Assembly: GCA_945860165.1 (NCBI GenBank)
Contig: CAMAPL010000025.1
Coordinates: 1 to 32,059 of the forward strand
Reading direction: 5' to 3'
DNA: 32,059 nucleotides
DNA from: Rhizobium sp. Q54
Lineage (GTDB): Bacteria; Pseudomonadota; Alphaproteobacteria; Micropepsales; Micropepsaceae
Part shown: positions 6,661 to 14,575 of the stretch, piece by piece
How the letters are laid out: every line of letters begins with the position of its first letter
How positions within the stretch are numbered: the first letter of the stretch is position 1
Notes under the pieces: model-generated
The model's database searches: none
Told to the model about the DNA's origin: nothing
What the model saw: the letters and a program-made list of their open reading frames with translations, nothing else
Program-made: the position numbers and the translations under genes

Positions 6661-8460
6661 ATGAAGCCGCTTTTGCATCTGAAAGACATCACCGTCGCCT
6701 TTGGCGGCAGCAAGCTTCTGGACGGCGCCGAGCTCAGCGTTGGCGCGGGCGACCGGCTGTGTCTGGTGGGGCGCAATGGCTCTGGCAAATCCACCCTGCT
6801 CAAGATCGCGGCGGGGCTGATGGAAAGCGATGGCGGCACCCGTTTTGCCCAGCCCGGCGCCACCATCCGCTACCTGCCGCAGGAGCCGGACCTGGGCGGC
6901 TATGCCACCACCCGCGACTATGTCGAGGCGGGACTAAATCTCCACGAGGACCCTAACCGCGCCTTCTACCTGCTGGGCAATCTGGGACTGAGCGGAGATG
7001 AAAATCCGGCCACGTTGTCGGGCGGCGAGGCGCGGCGGGCGGCGCTGGCCCGGGCGCTGGCGCCCCGGCCCGATATCCTGCTGCTGGATGAGCCGACCAA
7101 TCACCTGGACGTGCGCGCTATCGAATGGCTGGAAGGCGAGCTGAAATCGGGCAGTGGCGCGCTGGTGCTTATCAGCCATGACCGACGCTTCCTGGAAAAC
7201 CTGTCGCGTGTCACGGTGTGGCTGGATCGCGGCCGGACCTACCGGCTGGAAAAGGGCTTTGCCAGTTTTGAAACCTGGCGCGACGATATGCTGGAAAAAG
7301 AAGATGTCGAACGCCACAAGCTGGCGCGCCGCATCGCCGCCGAGGAAGACTGGGTGCGTTACGGCGTGTCGGGCCGGCGCAAGCGCAATGTCGGACGGCT
7401 GGATCGCTTGCGGGGCCTGCGTACCGAGCGCCGCGATCAGATCCGCCAGCTTGGCAATGTCCGGATGGAAGCGGCGGAAGGCACAGGTTCCGGCACCAAG
7501 GTGATCGACGCCAAGGGCTTGGCTTTTGCTTATGGCGAGCGCGATATCGTCAAGGATTTCTCGCTGCGCATCCATCGCGGCGACCGCATCGCCCTTGTGG
7601 GGCCGAATGGCGCCGGCAAGACGACCTTGCTGAAGCTTTTGATCGGGCAGCTTGCGCCGCAAAAGGGCAATGTGAAACTGGGGCAGGGCCTGTTGATGGC
7701 CGAACTGGACCAGAACCGCAGCAAGCTTCGTCCCGAACAATCGCTGGCCGCCGCCGTCACTGACGGCAGCGGCGACACGGTGATGGTGGCGGGCAAGCCG
7801 CGCCATGTGATGAACTACCTGCAGGACTTTCTCTTCACGCCGCAGCAGGCGCGCACCCCCGTCAAAGTCCTGTCAGGCGGCGAACGGGCGCGGCTGCTGC
7901 TGGCCAAGCTGTTCGCCACGCCATCCAACTTTCTGGTGCTGGACGAACCGACCAACGATCTAGATCTGGAAACCCTGGACCTGCTAGAAGAAGTGATCGC
8001 CGATTATCCCGGCACCGCCCTGTTAGTCAGCCATGACCGTGATTTTCTCGACCGAGTGGCGACCCAGATCGTACTGGCGGAAGGCGATGGCCGCTTCACC
8101 GAATATGCCGGCGGTTATGCCGACATGCTGTTCCAGCGCGGCGAGCGCCCCCCCATCCGGCCGGAATCGAAAAAAGCAGCGTCCGGCCCGACGGCGGAAA
8201 AGCGCGCGCGGACCACGGCGCCCAAGATGAACTTCGCCGATGCGCACGTCCTGAAGGAACTGCCCGGAAAAATAGTAGCGGCGGAACTTCAAATTGCAGA
8301 GCTGGAGAAAAGCCTGTCCGAAAGCGGGCTTTACGCCAAAAATCCCAAACGGTTCGCCGACCTGTCGGAACAGTTGGGCGAAATCCGCAGCCAGAAGGAT
8401 GCGGATGAGGAGCGTTGGCTGGCGCTGGAAATGGCCCGAGAGGCGCTGGAAACCCAATAG
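6661..8460 (+). CDS. uup: ABC-F family ATPase, Uup type
   Basis: 599 residues with two fused ABC ATPase domains and no membrane segments, as in ABC-F translation factors. Domain one has Walker A GRNGSGKS (38-45), LSGGEARR and LLLDEPTNHLD. Domain two has Walker A GPNGAGKT (about 314-321), LSGGERAR and LVLDEPTNDLD. The stretch between domains carries the basic linker (SGRRKRNVGRLDRLRGLR) that reaches the ribosome in this family. The Lys- and Ala-rich region with a final coiled coil (about residues 500-599) is the Uup C-terminal domain linked to branched-DNA binding. It probably relieves ribosome stress or affects DNA intermediates, in the cytosol. Antibiotic-resistance ABC-F proteins lack this tail, so housekeeping Uup is preferred. 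Confidence 0.85.
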   Translation: MKPLLHLKDITVAFGGSKLLDGAELSVGAGDRLCLVGRNGSGKSTLLKIAAGLMESDGGTRFAQPGATIRYLPQEPDLGGYATTRDYVEAGLNLHEDPNRAFYLLGNLGLSGDENPATLSGGEARRAALARALAPRPDILLLDEPTNHLDVRAIEWLEGELKSGSGALVLISHDRRFLENLSRVTVWLDRGRTYRLEKGFASFETWRDDMLEKEDVERHKLARRIAAEEDWVRYGVSGRRKRNVGRLDRLRGLRTERRDQIRQLGNVRMEAAEGTGSGTKVIDAKGLAFAYGERDIVKDFSLRIHRGDRIALVGPNGAGKTTLLKLLIGQLAPQKGNVKLGQGLLMAELDQNRSKLRPEQSLAAAVTDGSGDTVMVAGKPRHVMNYLQDFLFTPQQARTPVKVLSGGERARLLLAKLFATPSNFLVLDEPTNDLDLETLDLLEEVIADYPGTALLVSHDRDFLDRVATQIVLAEGDGRFTEYAGGYADMLFQRGERPPIRPESKKAASGPTAEKRARTTAPKMNFADAHVLKELPGKIVAAELQIAELEKSLSESGLYAKNPKRFADLSEQLGEIRSQKDADEERWLALEMAREALETQ

Positions 8461-8523
8461 AATTAGCGCCGGAACGGTCGCGGCTTTTTCGCGTTAACAC
8501 CTCGAGGTCCCAGGGTCAGTTCC

Positions 8524-9120
8524 ATGAAACGTGCCGCCATCGCAGGTTTTTCCGCAGGCGCCGCCATGATGATTGGCTGCGCGCACGGCGCGGGTTCGGG
8601 CAACGATCCCAAGCCCGTGACGGAAGGCGATGCTGCGATCATGTATCCGATGATTGGCAGCCAGGCGATGCTGCCGGACCGTGACATCATGAACAATATC
8701 ACCGCCTCGCCGATGCATGGCCGGCTGGTGGCGGCGCTGAAGTAAACCGGCGTGGCCAGCGCCCTGAAAGCCAACGGCCAGTTCACCGTCTTCGCGCCCA
8801 CCGATGCCGCCTTCGCGGCCGCCGGGGCGCAATCCAAATCCCTGCTGGCGCGGCAGATGAGCTATCTGAACGTCCTAGGAAAATACGACGCGGTGGCATT
8901 GCTGCGGGTGATCAATGAAGCCGGCGGCGAAGCCAAGCTGCGCACCGCGCAGGGCGGCGTGCTGGTGGCGCGGATGAATGGCCCGACCAACATCCAGGTC
9001 ATTAACGAGAAGGGCAAAACCGCCAATATCGCGATCTATGATGTGCGCGACAAGAACGGCATCGTGCATGTCGTCTATCACCTGATCGAGCCGGCCGGAC
9101 CGGCGCGCCAGGTCGCGCTA
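8524..9120 (+). pseudogene. Fasciclin-domain lipoprotein interrupted by an in-frame TAA
   Basis: The start MKRAAIAGFSAGAAMMIGC is a lipoprotein signal with the lipobox Cys at 19. After LVAALK, codon 74 is TAA (8743-8745), yet the same frame continues without any shift into TGVASALKANGQFTVFAPTDAAF, the core motif of a fasciclin (FAS1) domain. It goes on to GIVHVVYHLIEP, the usual last strand. A single substitution would restore a whole domain. The frame then has no stop where the domain should end and runs on to 9390, antisense to the M3 peptidase gene; TAA at 9119-9121 in another frame may be the original stop, implying a second indel. Most likely a recent pseudogene. Reinitiation at GTG 8752, readthrough or a sequencing error are alternatives. 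Confidence 0.75.
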
Positions 9121-11148
9121 AGCGGCCGCTGGCGCCGCAAGCCCGCGCCCTTCCAGCAAAGCTTCTATATGCGGATCGCGGCCGCGAAAGGCGCGATAGG
9201 CGGTGGCATAGTCGCGCGTGCCTCCCGCCGAATAGATGAACTTGTGCAGCCGACGCGCTGTGGCGGGATCGAAGGGGTCAAGGGCTTCCTCGAAAGCCTT
9301 GAAGCCATCGGCATCCAGAACCTCCGACCACATATAGGCATAATAGCCCGCCGAATAGCCGTCGCCGCTGAAGATGTGCGTGAAATGTGACGCGGCATGC
9401 CGCGGCGCGATTTCCTCGGGCATGCCAATGCGGGCCAGAGTTTGCGCCTGAGCGACTAACGGATCGCTGCCGGGCGGCAGGGTATGGAAATCCATGTCGA
9501 TCAGCGCCGAGGCCAGGAATTCGACGGTGGCGAAGCCTTGCCCGTAATTGCGAGCCGCCAGCAGCTTGTCCAGCAAGGTCTTGGGAATCGGCTCCCCCGT
9601 CTCATAGTGGCGGGCGAAACGGGTCAGAACATCGGGCTCTTCCAGCCAGTGCTCATAAAGCTGGGACGGCAGTTCGACGAAATCGCGCGCCACATTAGTG
9701 CCAGACAGGCGCGGAAAGCGCACTTGGCTCAGCAGGCCGTGCAGGGCATGGCCGAACTCGTGAAACAGCGTCACCGCATCGTCGAAGGACAGAAGGCAGA
9801 GATCGCTTTTGCTGAAATTGCAATTGTTGATGATGATGGGCAGGACGTTGCCATTAACCTGTTCCTGGTCGCAGAAGCTGGACATCCAGGCGCCGCCCTG
9901 CTTGCCGGTGCGGGCGAAATAATCGCCATAAAACAGGCCGATCACGCCGCCTTCGCGCATCACTTCCCATACCCGCACATCGGGATGATAGACCGGCACG
10001 TCATGGCGTTCGCGAAAGCTCAGGCCGAACAGTTTTTGCGCCGTGTAGAAAGCGGCCTCGATCAGGTTGCCGAGCTGGAAATAGGGCTTGAGCTGCGCCT
10101 CGTCGAAATCATACAGCGCCTGTCGCAGTTTCTCGGCGTAATAGCGCCAGTCCCATGGCGCCAGCCGGAAATTTGCACCCTCGCGCGTGATCAGCGCCTG
10201 CAGGCCCTCGCGTTCTTCCAGGGCGCGCAGCCTCGCTGGTTCCCACACATCTTCCAGCAGGGCGCGCGCCTTTTGCGGCGTTTCCGCCATGCTGTCAGAC
10301 AGTTTGAAGGCGGCGAAATTCTCATAGCCTAGCAGGGTGGCGCGCTCGGCGCGCAGCGCCAGCATCTCGGCCATGATGGCGCTGTTGTTGTGTCTGTTTT
10401 CATTGTCGCCGCGCGATACCCAGGCGCGATAGAGCTGTTCGCGCGCGCTGCGGTCGTCGGCATATTGCAGAAAGGGTTCGGCGCTGGAGCGCGATAAGGT
10501 CACCGCGAAAGGCGCCTCGATCTTCAGCTCCGCCGCCTTGGAGGCCGCCGCATCGCGGATCGAGGCGGGAATACCGGCCATCTGGATTTCTGTCAGCGGC
10601 AGGATCCAGCCCTCCTCGTCGGCCAGGACATTCTGGCTGAACTTGGTGCCCAGCACCGCGAGGCGCTGGGCGATATCCGCCAGGCGGTCGCGGTTTCCGC
10701 CCTTCAACTGCGCACCCGCACGCACGAAGTCGAGATGATACCGCTCCAGCACCCTCAAAGATTCCCCGTCCAGGCCCAGGCTTTCGCGTTGACCATAGAG
10801 TGCGTCCAGCCGGGCGAACAGAACCGGATGCATGGAGATGGTACTCCAGTGCGCCGACAGGCGCGGCGCCATCCCCAGTTCGATCGCCTGCAATTCCTCA
10901 TCAGTTGCGGCTGAGGTGAGATTGCCAAAAACACTGTCCACCCGCGTCAGAAGCCGTCCGCTTTTCTCCAGAGCCAGCACAACATTGTCGAAACTCGGTG
11001 GCGCGAGATCGGAGGCGATGGCCGCGATTTCGGCAATGTGTTCGACCAGGGCGCGATCATAGGCGGGGCGGAAATGCTCCGCCCGGACCCGGTCCAGCGG
11101 CGGGGCGCCGAACGGGCCAGTCCAGTCTTCGAAAAACGGGTTGGTCAT
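9118..11148 (-). CDS. dcp: M3-family metallopeptidase, peptidyl-dipeptidase Dcp / oligopeptidase A type
   Basis: 676 residues, the usual size for this group. The zinc site HEFGH is at 463-467 (His463, Glu464, His467) with the third ligand Glu492 in FVELPSQ. Other family signatures are YGDYFARTGKQGGAWMSSF (substrate loop), NVLPIIINNCNFSK and the C-terminal FSGDGYSAGYYAYMWSEVLDADGFKAF. The enzyme cleaves short peptides. There is no signal peptide in front of MTNPFFEDW, so it is cytosolic. It starts 18 bases after the SIMPL protein gene and probably shares its transcript. Its last codons converge on the broken fasciclin gene. Confidence 0.85.
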   Translation of the reverse strand: MTNPFFEDWTGPFGAPPLDRVRAEHFRPAYDRALVEHIAEIAAIASDLAPPSFDNVVLALEKSGRLLTRVDSVFGNLTSAATDEELQAIELGMAPRLSAHWSTISMHPVLFARLDALYGQRESLGLDGESLRVLERYHLDFVRAGAQLKGGNRDRLADIAQRLAVLGTKFSQNVLADEEGWILPLTEIQMAGIPASIRDAAASKAAELKIEAPFAVTLSRSSAEPFLQYADDRSAREQLYRAWVSRGDNENRHNNSAIMAEMLALRAERATLLGYENFAAFKLSDSMAETPQKARALLEDVWEPARLRALEEREGLQALITREGANFRLAPWDWRYYAEKLRQALYDFDEAQLKPYFQLGNLIEAAFYTAQKLFGLSFRERHDVPVYHPDVRVWEVMREGGVIGLFYGDYFARTGKQGGAWMSSFCDQEQVNGNVLPIIINNCNFSKSDLCLLSFDDAVTLFHEFGHALHGLLSQVRFPRLSGTNVARDFVELPSQLYEHWLEEPDVLTRFARHYETGEPIPKTLLDKLLAARNYGQGFATVEFLASALIDMDFHTLPPGSDPLVAQAQTLARIGMPEEIAPRHAASHFTHIFSGDGYSAGYYAYMWSEVLDADGFKAFEEALDPFDPATARRLHKFIYSAGGTRDYATAYRAFRGRDPHIEALLEGRGLAAPAAA

Positions 11149-11166
11149 GATCCTATATAAGCCCGC

Positions 11167-11856
11167 TCAGCGGATTTCCCAGACGATCGCAATATCGGCG
11201 GTGACGCTTTCCTCGCCAGCGGCCACGTGTACGCTGCGGGTGCCAGGCGGGGCGGCCATCATGCGATACATGGGCCGCGGCTCGCTGCCACCTTTGCTGA
11301 TGGACTGGATCGGACCCAGTGCAACGCCGGCGGCCTTGGCATAGGTTTCAGGTCGGAGTTTCGCGTCGGCGATGGCATCAGCGCGCGCCTTGGCCAGCCG
11401 CGGTTCGGGATCGCGGATGTAAAAATTGATCCCGTTCATTTGGTTGGCGCCCGCCGTGACCAGCGCGTCCAGCGCCGCGCCCAGCTTGGTGACATCGTCC
11501 ATCCGCACCGAGACGTCATTGCTGACCTGATAGCCGGTCAGGCGCGGGCGCTCATTGTTTGTGCCGCCGGTATACTGCGGCGAAATTGAGAAATTGATGG
11601 TCTGGGTGTTCCTTTGGGGCACGCCCATTTCTTCCAGCGCAGCAAAGACGGTGCGCATGCGGGCGGTGTTGGCGGTCAGTGCCTGGGCTGCGGTGGGGGC
11701 GCTGGTGGCGACGCCGGCGCTGACCTGGACCTGGTCGGGGGCGCCCTTCACCACGCCATGGCCGGCCATAGAAATGGTGCGGAGGTCGGCGGCCAGAGCC
11801 GGGCCTGCTGCAAGGAAAAGCGAGGCAGCGAGTAGGGCGGAAAACCCGGTTTTCAT
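11167..11856 (-). CDS. Periplasmic SIMPL-domain (DUF541) protein
   Basis: 229 residues from the ATG with GAGAAA upstream; the longer frame back to 11946 has no such support. The signal peptide MKTGFSALLAASLFLAAGPALA is followed by DLRTISMAGHGVVKGAPDQVQVSAGVAT, the standard start of a SIMPL domain. QTINFSISPQY, LTGYQVSNDVSVRMDD, IRDPEPRLAKARADAIADAKLRPETYAKAAGVALG and the closing SVTADIAIVWEI follow in family order. SIMPL proteins are periplasmic and linked to oxidative stress or envelope assembly, without a settled biochemical role. It is the first gene of a pair with the M3 peptidase. The 120 bp upstream also hold the promoter of the divergent tRNA. Confidence 0.85.
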   Translation of the reverse strand: MKTGFSALLAASLFLAAGPALAADLRTISMAGHGVVKGAPDQVQVSAGVATSAPTAAQALTANTARMRTVFAALEEMGVPQRNTQTINFSISPQYTGGTNNERPRLTGYQVSNDVSVRMDDVTKLGAALDALVTAGANQMNGINFYIRDPEPRLAKARADAIADAKLRPETYAKAAGVALGPIQSISKGGSEPRPMYRMMAAPPGTRSVHVAAGEESVTADIAIVWEIR

Positions 11857-11939
11857 AGAAATTTCTCTATAAAACTCAAGGCCCATCCGGCAGGGATGCT
11901 GGCGGGCCGATGCGGCAAAATCATGGCGCAAACAGGCGG

Positions 11940-11966
11940 TTGGCACCCCGGAAAATCCTGTTATAC
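11940..11966 (+). promoter_or_regulatory. Sigma70-type promoter of tRNA(CAT)
   Basis: TTGGCA (11940-11945) and TTATAC (11961-11966) are separated by 15 bp, or 16 bp if the -10 is read as TATACC. The tRNA begins eleven bases after the -10. Confidence 0.5.
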
Positions 11967-11977
11967 CCGCTTTCGGA

Positions 11978-12054
11978 GGGCCTGTAGCTCAGTTGGTTAG
12001 AGCTGACCGCTCATAACGGTTAGGTCCCAGGTTCGAGTCCTGGCGGGCCCACCA
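11978..12054 (+). tRNA. tRNA with CAT anticodon (Ile2 or Met)
   Basis: A complete 77-nt cloverleaf. The acceptor GGGCCTG pairs with CGGGCCC, the D arm contains AGCTCAGTTGGTTAGAGC, the anticodon arm is GACCG-CTCATAA-CGGTT, the T arm is CCAGG-TTCGAGT-CCTGG, discriminator A, and CCA is encoded. It is an elongator type, since the first acceptor pair is G-C. The GGGCC acceptor with A73 resembles tRNA-Ile2, whose CAT is modified to lysidine to read AUA; elongator Met cannot be excluded. Confidence 0.93.
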
Positions 12055-12082
12055 ATGCAAGTTCGTCGCAGTTCGCCTACGT
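12055..12082 (+). promoter_or_regulatory. Shared upstream motif, copy 1 (before the enolase-superfamily gene)
   Basis: It starts at the base after the tRNA CCA end. It matches the copy at 13511-13538 in 23 of 28 positions without gaps. Both copies contain AGTTC twice with a 10-bp period, here at 12060 and 12070, one helical turn apart. It lies 118 bp before the start of the dehydratase-like gene. A common regulator site is inferred. Confidence 0.45.
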
Positions 12083-12200
12083 GTTTTGGCAGCCAGATTT
12101 CTAACCGGGCTGCACGCTGGAATTGGCGGCGCAAAGCTATTACGTTTTCGACAAAATTAAGGGACGTCGCCGATCATGGTACGCGTCCGGGGGAGGGGCA

Positions 12201-13457
12201 ATGGGCTTTCAACGACGTGATTTTCTGACTGGTGCAGCGGCGGTGGCCGCAGGCGCAATTTCCCTTCCGACGCTGGGCTGGGCCCAGGAGAAATCCAAGC
12301 TCAAGATCACCGGCATCCGGCTAGTGAGGATCGAGCCGAAGAATCCGCCGCCCAAATACACGCCGACGGCTGGATCGTGGTCGACCCAGGGCGTGGAAGT
12401 CTCCGCTCCGCCCAACATCTATCCGGAATTCCGTCCCACCCGCAGCCTCTTCGCTGCCAGGAATGTACCGACTTTCACCGTGGAGATCACCACCGACAAG
12501 GGCGTCACGGGTTACGGCAATGGCGGTGCCGGCGGCGGCGCCATCGTGATGGGCCATCTGGCACCCCTGATGATGGGCCGTGACCCTTTCGATATCGAGC
12601 GCAACTGGGACATCAACTGGCGCGTCACCGAATCCTACGGCCAAGCCGGCGTTACGATGAATGCCATCTCCGGCTTCGACAACGCGCTGTGGGACATCAT
12701 CGGAAAGGCGCTGAACGAGCCAGTGTGGCGGCTGCTGGGCGGCGACGCCAAGTCGCGCATTCCGGCCTATTGCACCGGCAATGACACCGAGCAGCACGTC
12801 GCCTTCGGTTATCGCCGCGTGAAGCTGGCCATGCCGGCCGGGCCCATACGCGGCGAGGAAGGCAAGCGCGCCAATCTCGCGCTGGTGGCAAATGCGCGCA
12901 AGCTTGTCGGCCCTGATGGCGATGTGATGTGCGACTGCTGGATGTCGTGGGACGAGCAGTACACGATCGAAATGTGCAAGCTGATGGAGCCTTACCGCGT
13001 CAAATGGGTGGAGGAAGTTCTGCCGCCCTACGAGTTCGAAGGTTTCGGCCGGCTACGACGGAAGATCACCTCCACCCATATCGCCACCGGCGAGCATGTC
13101 TATGGCCGCTATGGTTTTGCTAAGCTGCTGAAGGCGGAAGGCGCCTCGATCTGGCAACCCGATGTCGCCTGGTGCGGCGGCATGAGCGAGTTGCGTAAGA
13201 TCGGCGCGCTGGCGGAAGCCTTTGACATTGACGTGATCCCCCATGACGGGGGCCGCAACGGCGCGGCTCACTGGTCCATCAGTCATGTCAACGCGCCCTG
13301 GGCCGAACTGTTCATGCCCCCGCCGGGTGGACCCAAGCAGGTCTATGACATGTTTGAACAGCAGTACGAGATCACCCGCGGGCCCGAAGGTCTCTACATG
13401 CACCCACCCCGCATACCGGGCTGGGGCCATGGAGACGTGGTGGCGACGTCGGTCTAG
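12201..13457 (+). CDS. Tat-exported enolase-superfamily sugar-acid dehydratase, L-rhamnonate dehydratase-like
   Basis: 418 residues from the ATG behind GGGGGAGGGG; the frame is open further upstream only from a TTG. MGFQRRDFLTGAAAVAAGAIS is a clear twin-arginine signal, ending near GWAQ. The mature part keeps the enolase barrel ligands Asp245 (CDCWMSWD), Glu271 or Glu272 (WVEEVLPP) and Glu298 (TGEHVYGRYGF). Asp321 (QPDVAWCGG) and His348 (VIPHDGG) are 27 residues apart, the spacing of the catalytic Asp-His pair in L-rhamnonate dehydratase. YRRVKLAM fits the other face of the active site. Such enzymes dehydrate aldonates to 2-keto-3-deoxy acids; the sugar is not certain. Export of a Mg-dependent dehydratase is unusual for the family. 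Confidence 0.8.
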   Translation: MGFQRRDFLTGAAAVAAGAISLPTLGWAQEKSKLKITGIRLVRIEPKNPPPKYTPTAGSWSTQGVEVSAPPNIYPEFRPTRSLFAARNVPTFTVEITTDKGVTGYGNGGAGGGAIVMGHLAPLMMGRDPFDIERNWDINWRVTESYGQAGVTMNAISGFDNALWDIIGKALNEPVWRLLGGDAKSRIPAYCTGNDTEQHVAFGYRRVKLAMPAGPIRGEEGKRANLALVANARKLVGPDGDVMCDCWMSWDEQYTIEMCKLMEPYRVKWVEEVLPPYEFEGFGRLRRKITSTHIATGEHVYGRYGFAKLLKAEGASIWQPDVAWCGGMSELRKIGALAEAFDIDVIPHDGGRNGAAHWSISHVNAPWAELFMPPPGGPKQVYDMFEQQYEITRGPEGLYMHPPRIPGWGHGDVVATSV

Positions 13458-13510
13458 ACGTTATGCGATGACGTGGCGCGGCTCACGGCCGGAAGGCCGG
13501 GGCATGCGCT

Positions 13511-13538
13511 ATGCAAGTTCACTGCAGTTCGCGTATGT
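13511..13538 (+). promoter_or_regulatory. Shared upstream motif, copy 2 (before the RraA-like gene)
   Basis: The second copy of the motif at 12055-12082, with AGTTC at 13516 and 13526, again 10 bp apart. It ends 47 bp before the RraA-like start codon. Its presence before both genes suggests they respond to the same regulator though they lie in tandem. Confidence 0.45.
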
Positions 13539-13585
13539 TCCGCAAACATCGGGAACGTGCCATCTCTTGGGCAAGGGAAACAGAC

Positions 13586-14272
13586 ATGGTCGAGAATGAG
13601 CCGGTGCTCACCATTCATCGCGGTCATCGGAGGCCGGGCGCTGAGCTGATCGCGGCATTCCGGGGTGCGCAGACCTCGCACCTGGTGGACGCCATGGACG
13701 GGCGCGGCGCGCTGGACTGGCAGATCAAGCCGCTCGATCCCGCCAACGCAACCTTCATAGGCCCGGCGCTGACGGTGCATGCCTATCCCGCCGATTTTTG
13801 CGCGGTGGCCGGTGCGGGCATGGAGGCCGAGTCTGGCGACGTGATCATGTGTACCAATGACAGCTATACGGGCACGGCGCTGATCGGCGACCTGGCGTCC
13901 GGGATGATGCGCAACAAGGGCGTGGCCGCCTTCGTGACCGACGGGCTGGCGCGCGACCGCGCCGGTATTGTGGCGACCGGGCTGCCGCTGTTTGCAAAGG
14001 GTATAGTGCCGAATTCTCCGGCCAGCACCGGGCCGGGGCAGGTTGGCGCCCCCATTGTGCTGGGCGGTGTTGCGGTGAGCTCGGGGGATATCGTGGTGGG
14101 CGATGTCGACGGCGTGGTGGTGATCCCGCTGGCGCGCGCCGAAGTCGTGCTGGCGCGGCTGCGCGCGGTGCAGGCTGCTGAAACGGGAGCGGAAGCATTG
14201 GTGCGAGCGGGTAACACCAGCTTTGCGTCTTGGCACGATATCGTCGGGAATGCGCGGATCGTGCAGTCGTGA
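13586..14272 (+). CDS. RraA / 4-hydroxy-4-methyl-2-oxoglutarate aldolase-family protein
   Basis: 228 residues from MVENEPV, preceded by a purine-rich GGGCAAGGGAAA; the open frame back to 13511 runs through the shared motif and is not used. Family features are a Gly-rich substrate loop around GDLASGMMRNKG (101-112), the catalytic VTDGLARD (Asp119, Arg123, Asp124), ATGLPLFAKG and GDVDGVVVIP (172-181). The family includes class II pyruvate aldolases cleaving 4-hydroxy-2-oxo acids, and RraA, a ribonuclease E regulator. The metabolic branch is more likely next to a sugar-acid dehydratase, whose keto-deoxy product could be an aldolase substrate. No signal peptide, so it would meet that product only after uptake. 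Confidence 0.75.
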   Translation: MVENEPVLTIHRGHRRPGAELIAAFRGAQTSHLVDAMDGRGALDWQIKPLDPANATFIGPALTVHAYPADFCAVAGAGMEAESGDVIMCTNDSYTGTALIGDLASGMMRNKGVAAFVTDGLARDRAGIVATGLPLFAKGIVPNSPASTGPGQVGAPIVLGGVAVSSGDIVVGDVDGVVVIPLARAEVVLARLRAVQAAETGAEALVRAGNTSFASWHDIVGNARIVQS

Positions 14273-14377
14273 CGATGCCGGGACCCAAGAAATCCTAAAA
14301 GCAGATCAGTGTGTCGGCGGCTTTCTCGCCGGCCTCAAACCCGCGATGCTGCCGCCTGATATACGCAGGATGCAAAG

Positions 14378-14530
14378 ATGAAGCGGATCTGGCTGGGACT
14401 GATTGCGGCGCTGGGACAGCGGGCGAACCAGGCCGAGACCGATCCGGTTGCCCTGAAATTTGGCGCCGCCTTCCCGCAATGCGATGTCGAGGACTGTATC
14501 GCGTCCCCGACCGAAGCGCCGAGCTGCTAG
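14378..14530 (+). CDS. Small possible secreted peptide or gene remnant, 50 aa
   Basis: ATG to TAG encodes MKRIWLGLIAALGQRANQAE and a short tail with three Cys (FPQCDVEDCIASPTEAPSC). The N-terminus looks like a short Sec signal: positive charges, then WLGLIAALG. The spacing of the Cys pair recalls the start of formylglycine-generating-enzyme-like proteins (FRDCxxCP), so it may be the 5' remnant of such a gene. The similarity is too weak to name it. AGGATG upstream could serve as a ribosome binding site. A chance ORF is a real possibility. Confidence 0.25.
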   Translation: MKRIWLGLIAALGQRANQAETDPVALKFGAAFPQCDVEDCIASPTEAPSC

Positions 14531-14533
14531 GCT

Positions 14534-14559
14534 GTTTCATTGGTTGCACCCAATGAAAC
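14534..14559. terminator. Perfect 10-bp inverted repeat between convergent genes
   Basis: GTTTCATTGG (14534-14543), loop TTGCAC, CCAATGAAAC (14550-14559). It lies 3 bases after the small ORF stop and 16 bases beyond the methyltransferase stop, so it can be transcribed from both sides. Neither side has a T-run, so it is not a standard intrinsic terminator; a 3'-end stabilising hairpin is equally likely. Confidence 0.5.
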
Positions 14560-14575
14560 GCCAAAGCGGAATGAA

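Larger units (their letters stand above)
14273..14575. other. 303-bp intergenic stretch between convergent genes
   Basis: It lies between the RraA-like gene (rightward) and the methyltransferase gene (leftward). Its contents are a small possible ORF at 14378-14530 and a perfect 10-bp hairpin at 14534-14559. No tRNA-like or insertion-sequence signature was seen. Confidence 0.6.

Noticed and set aside
12089-12113. GCAGCC / GGCTGC inverted repeat after tRNA(CAT) as a tRNA terminator
   Set aside because: The loop is long and no T-run follows; too weak to call.
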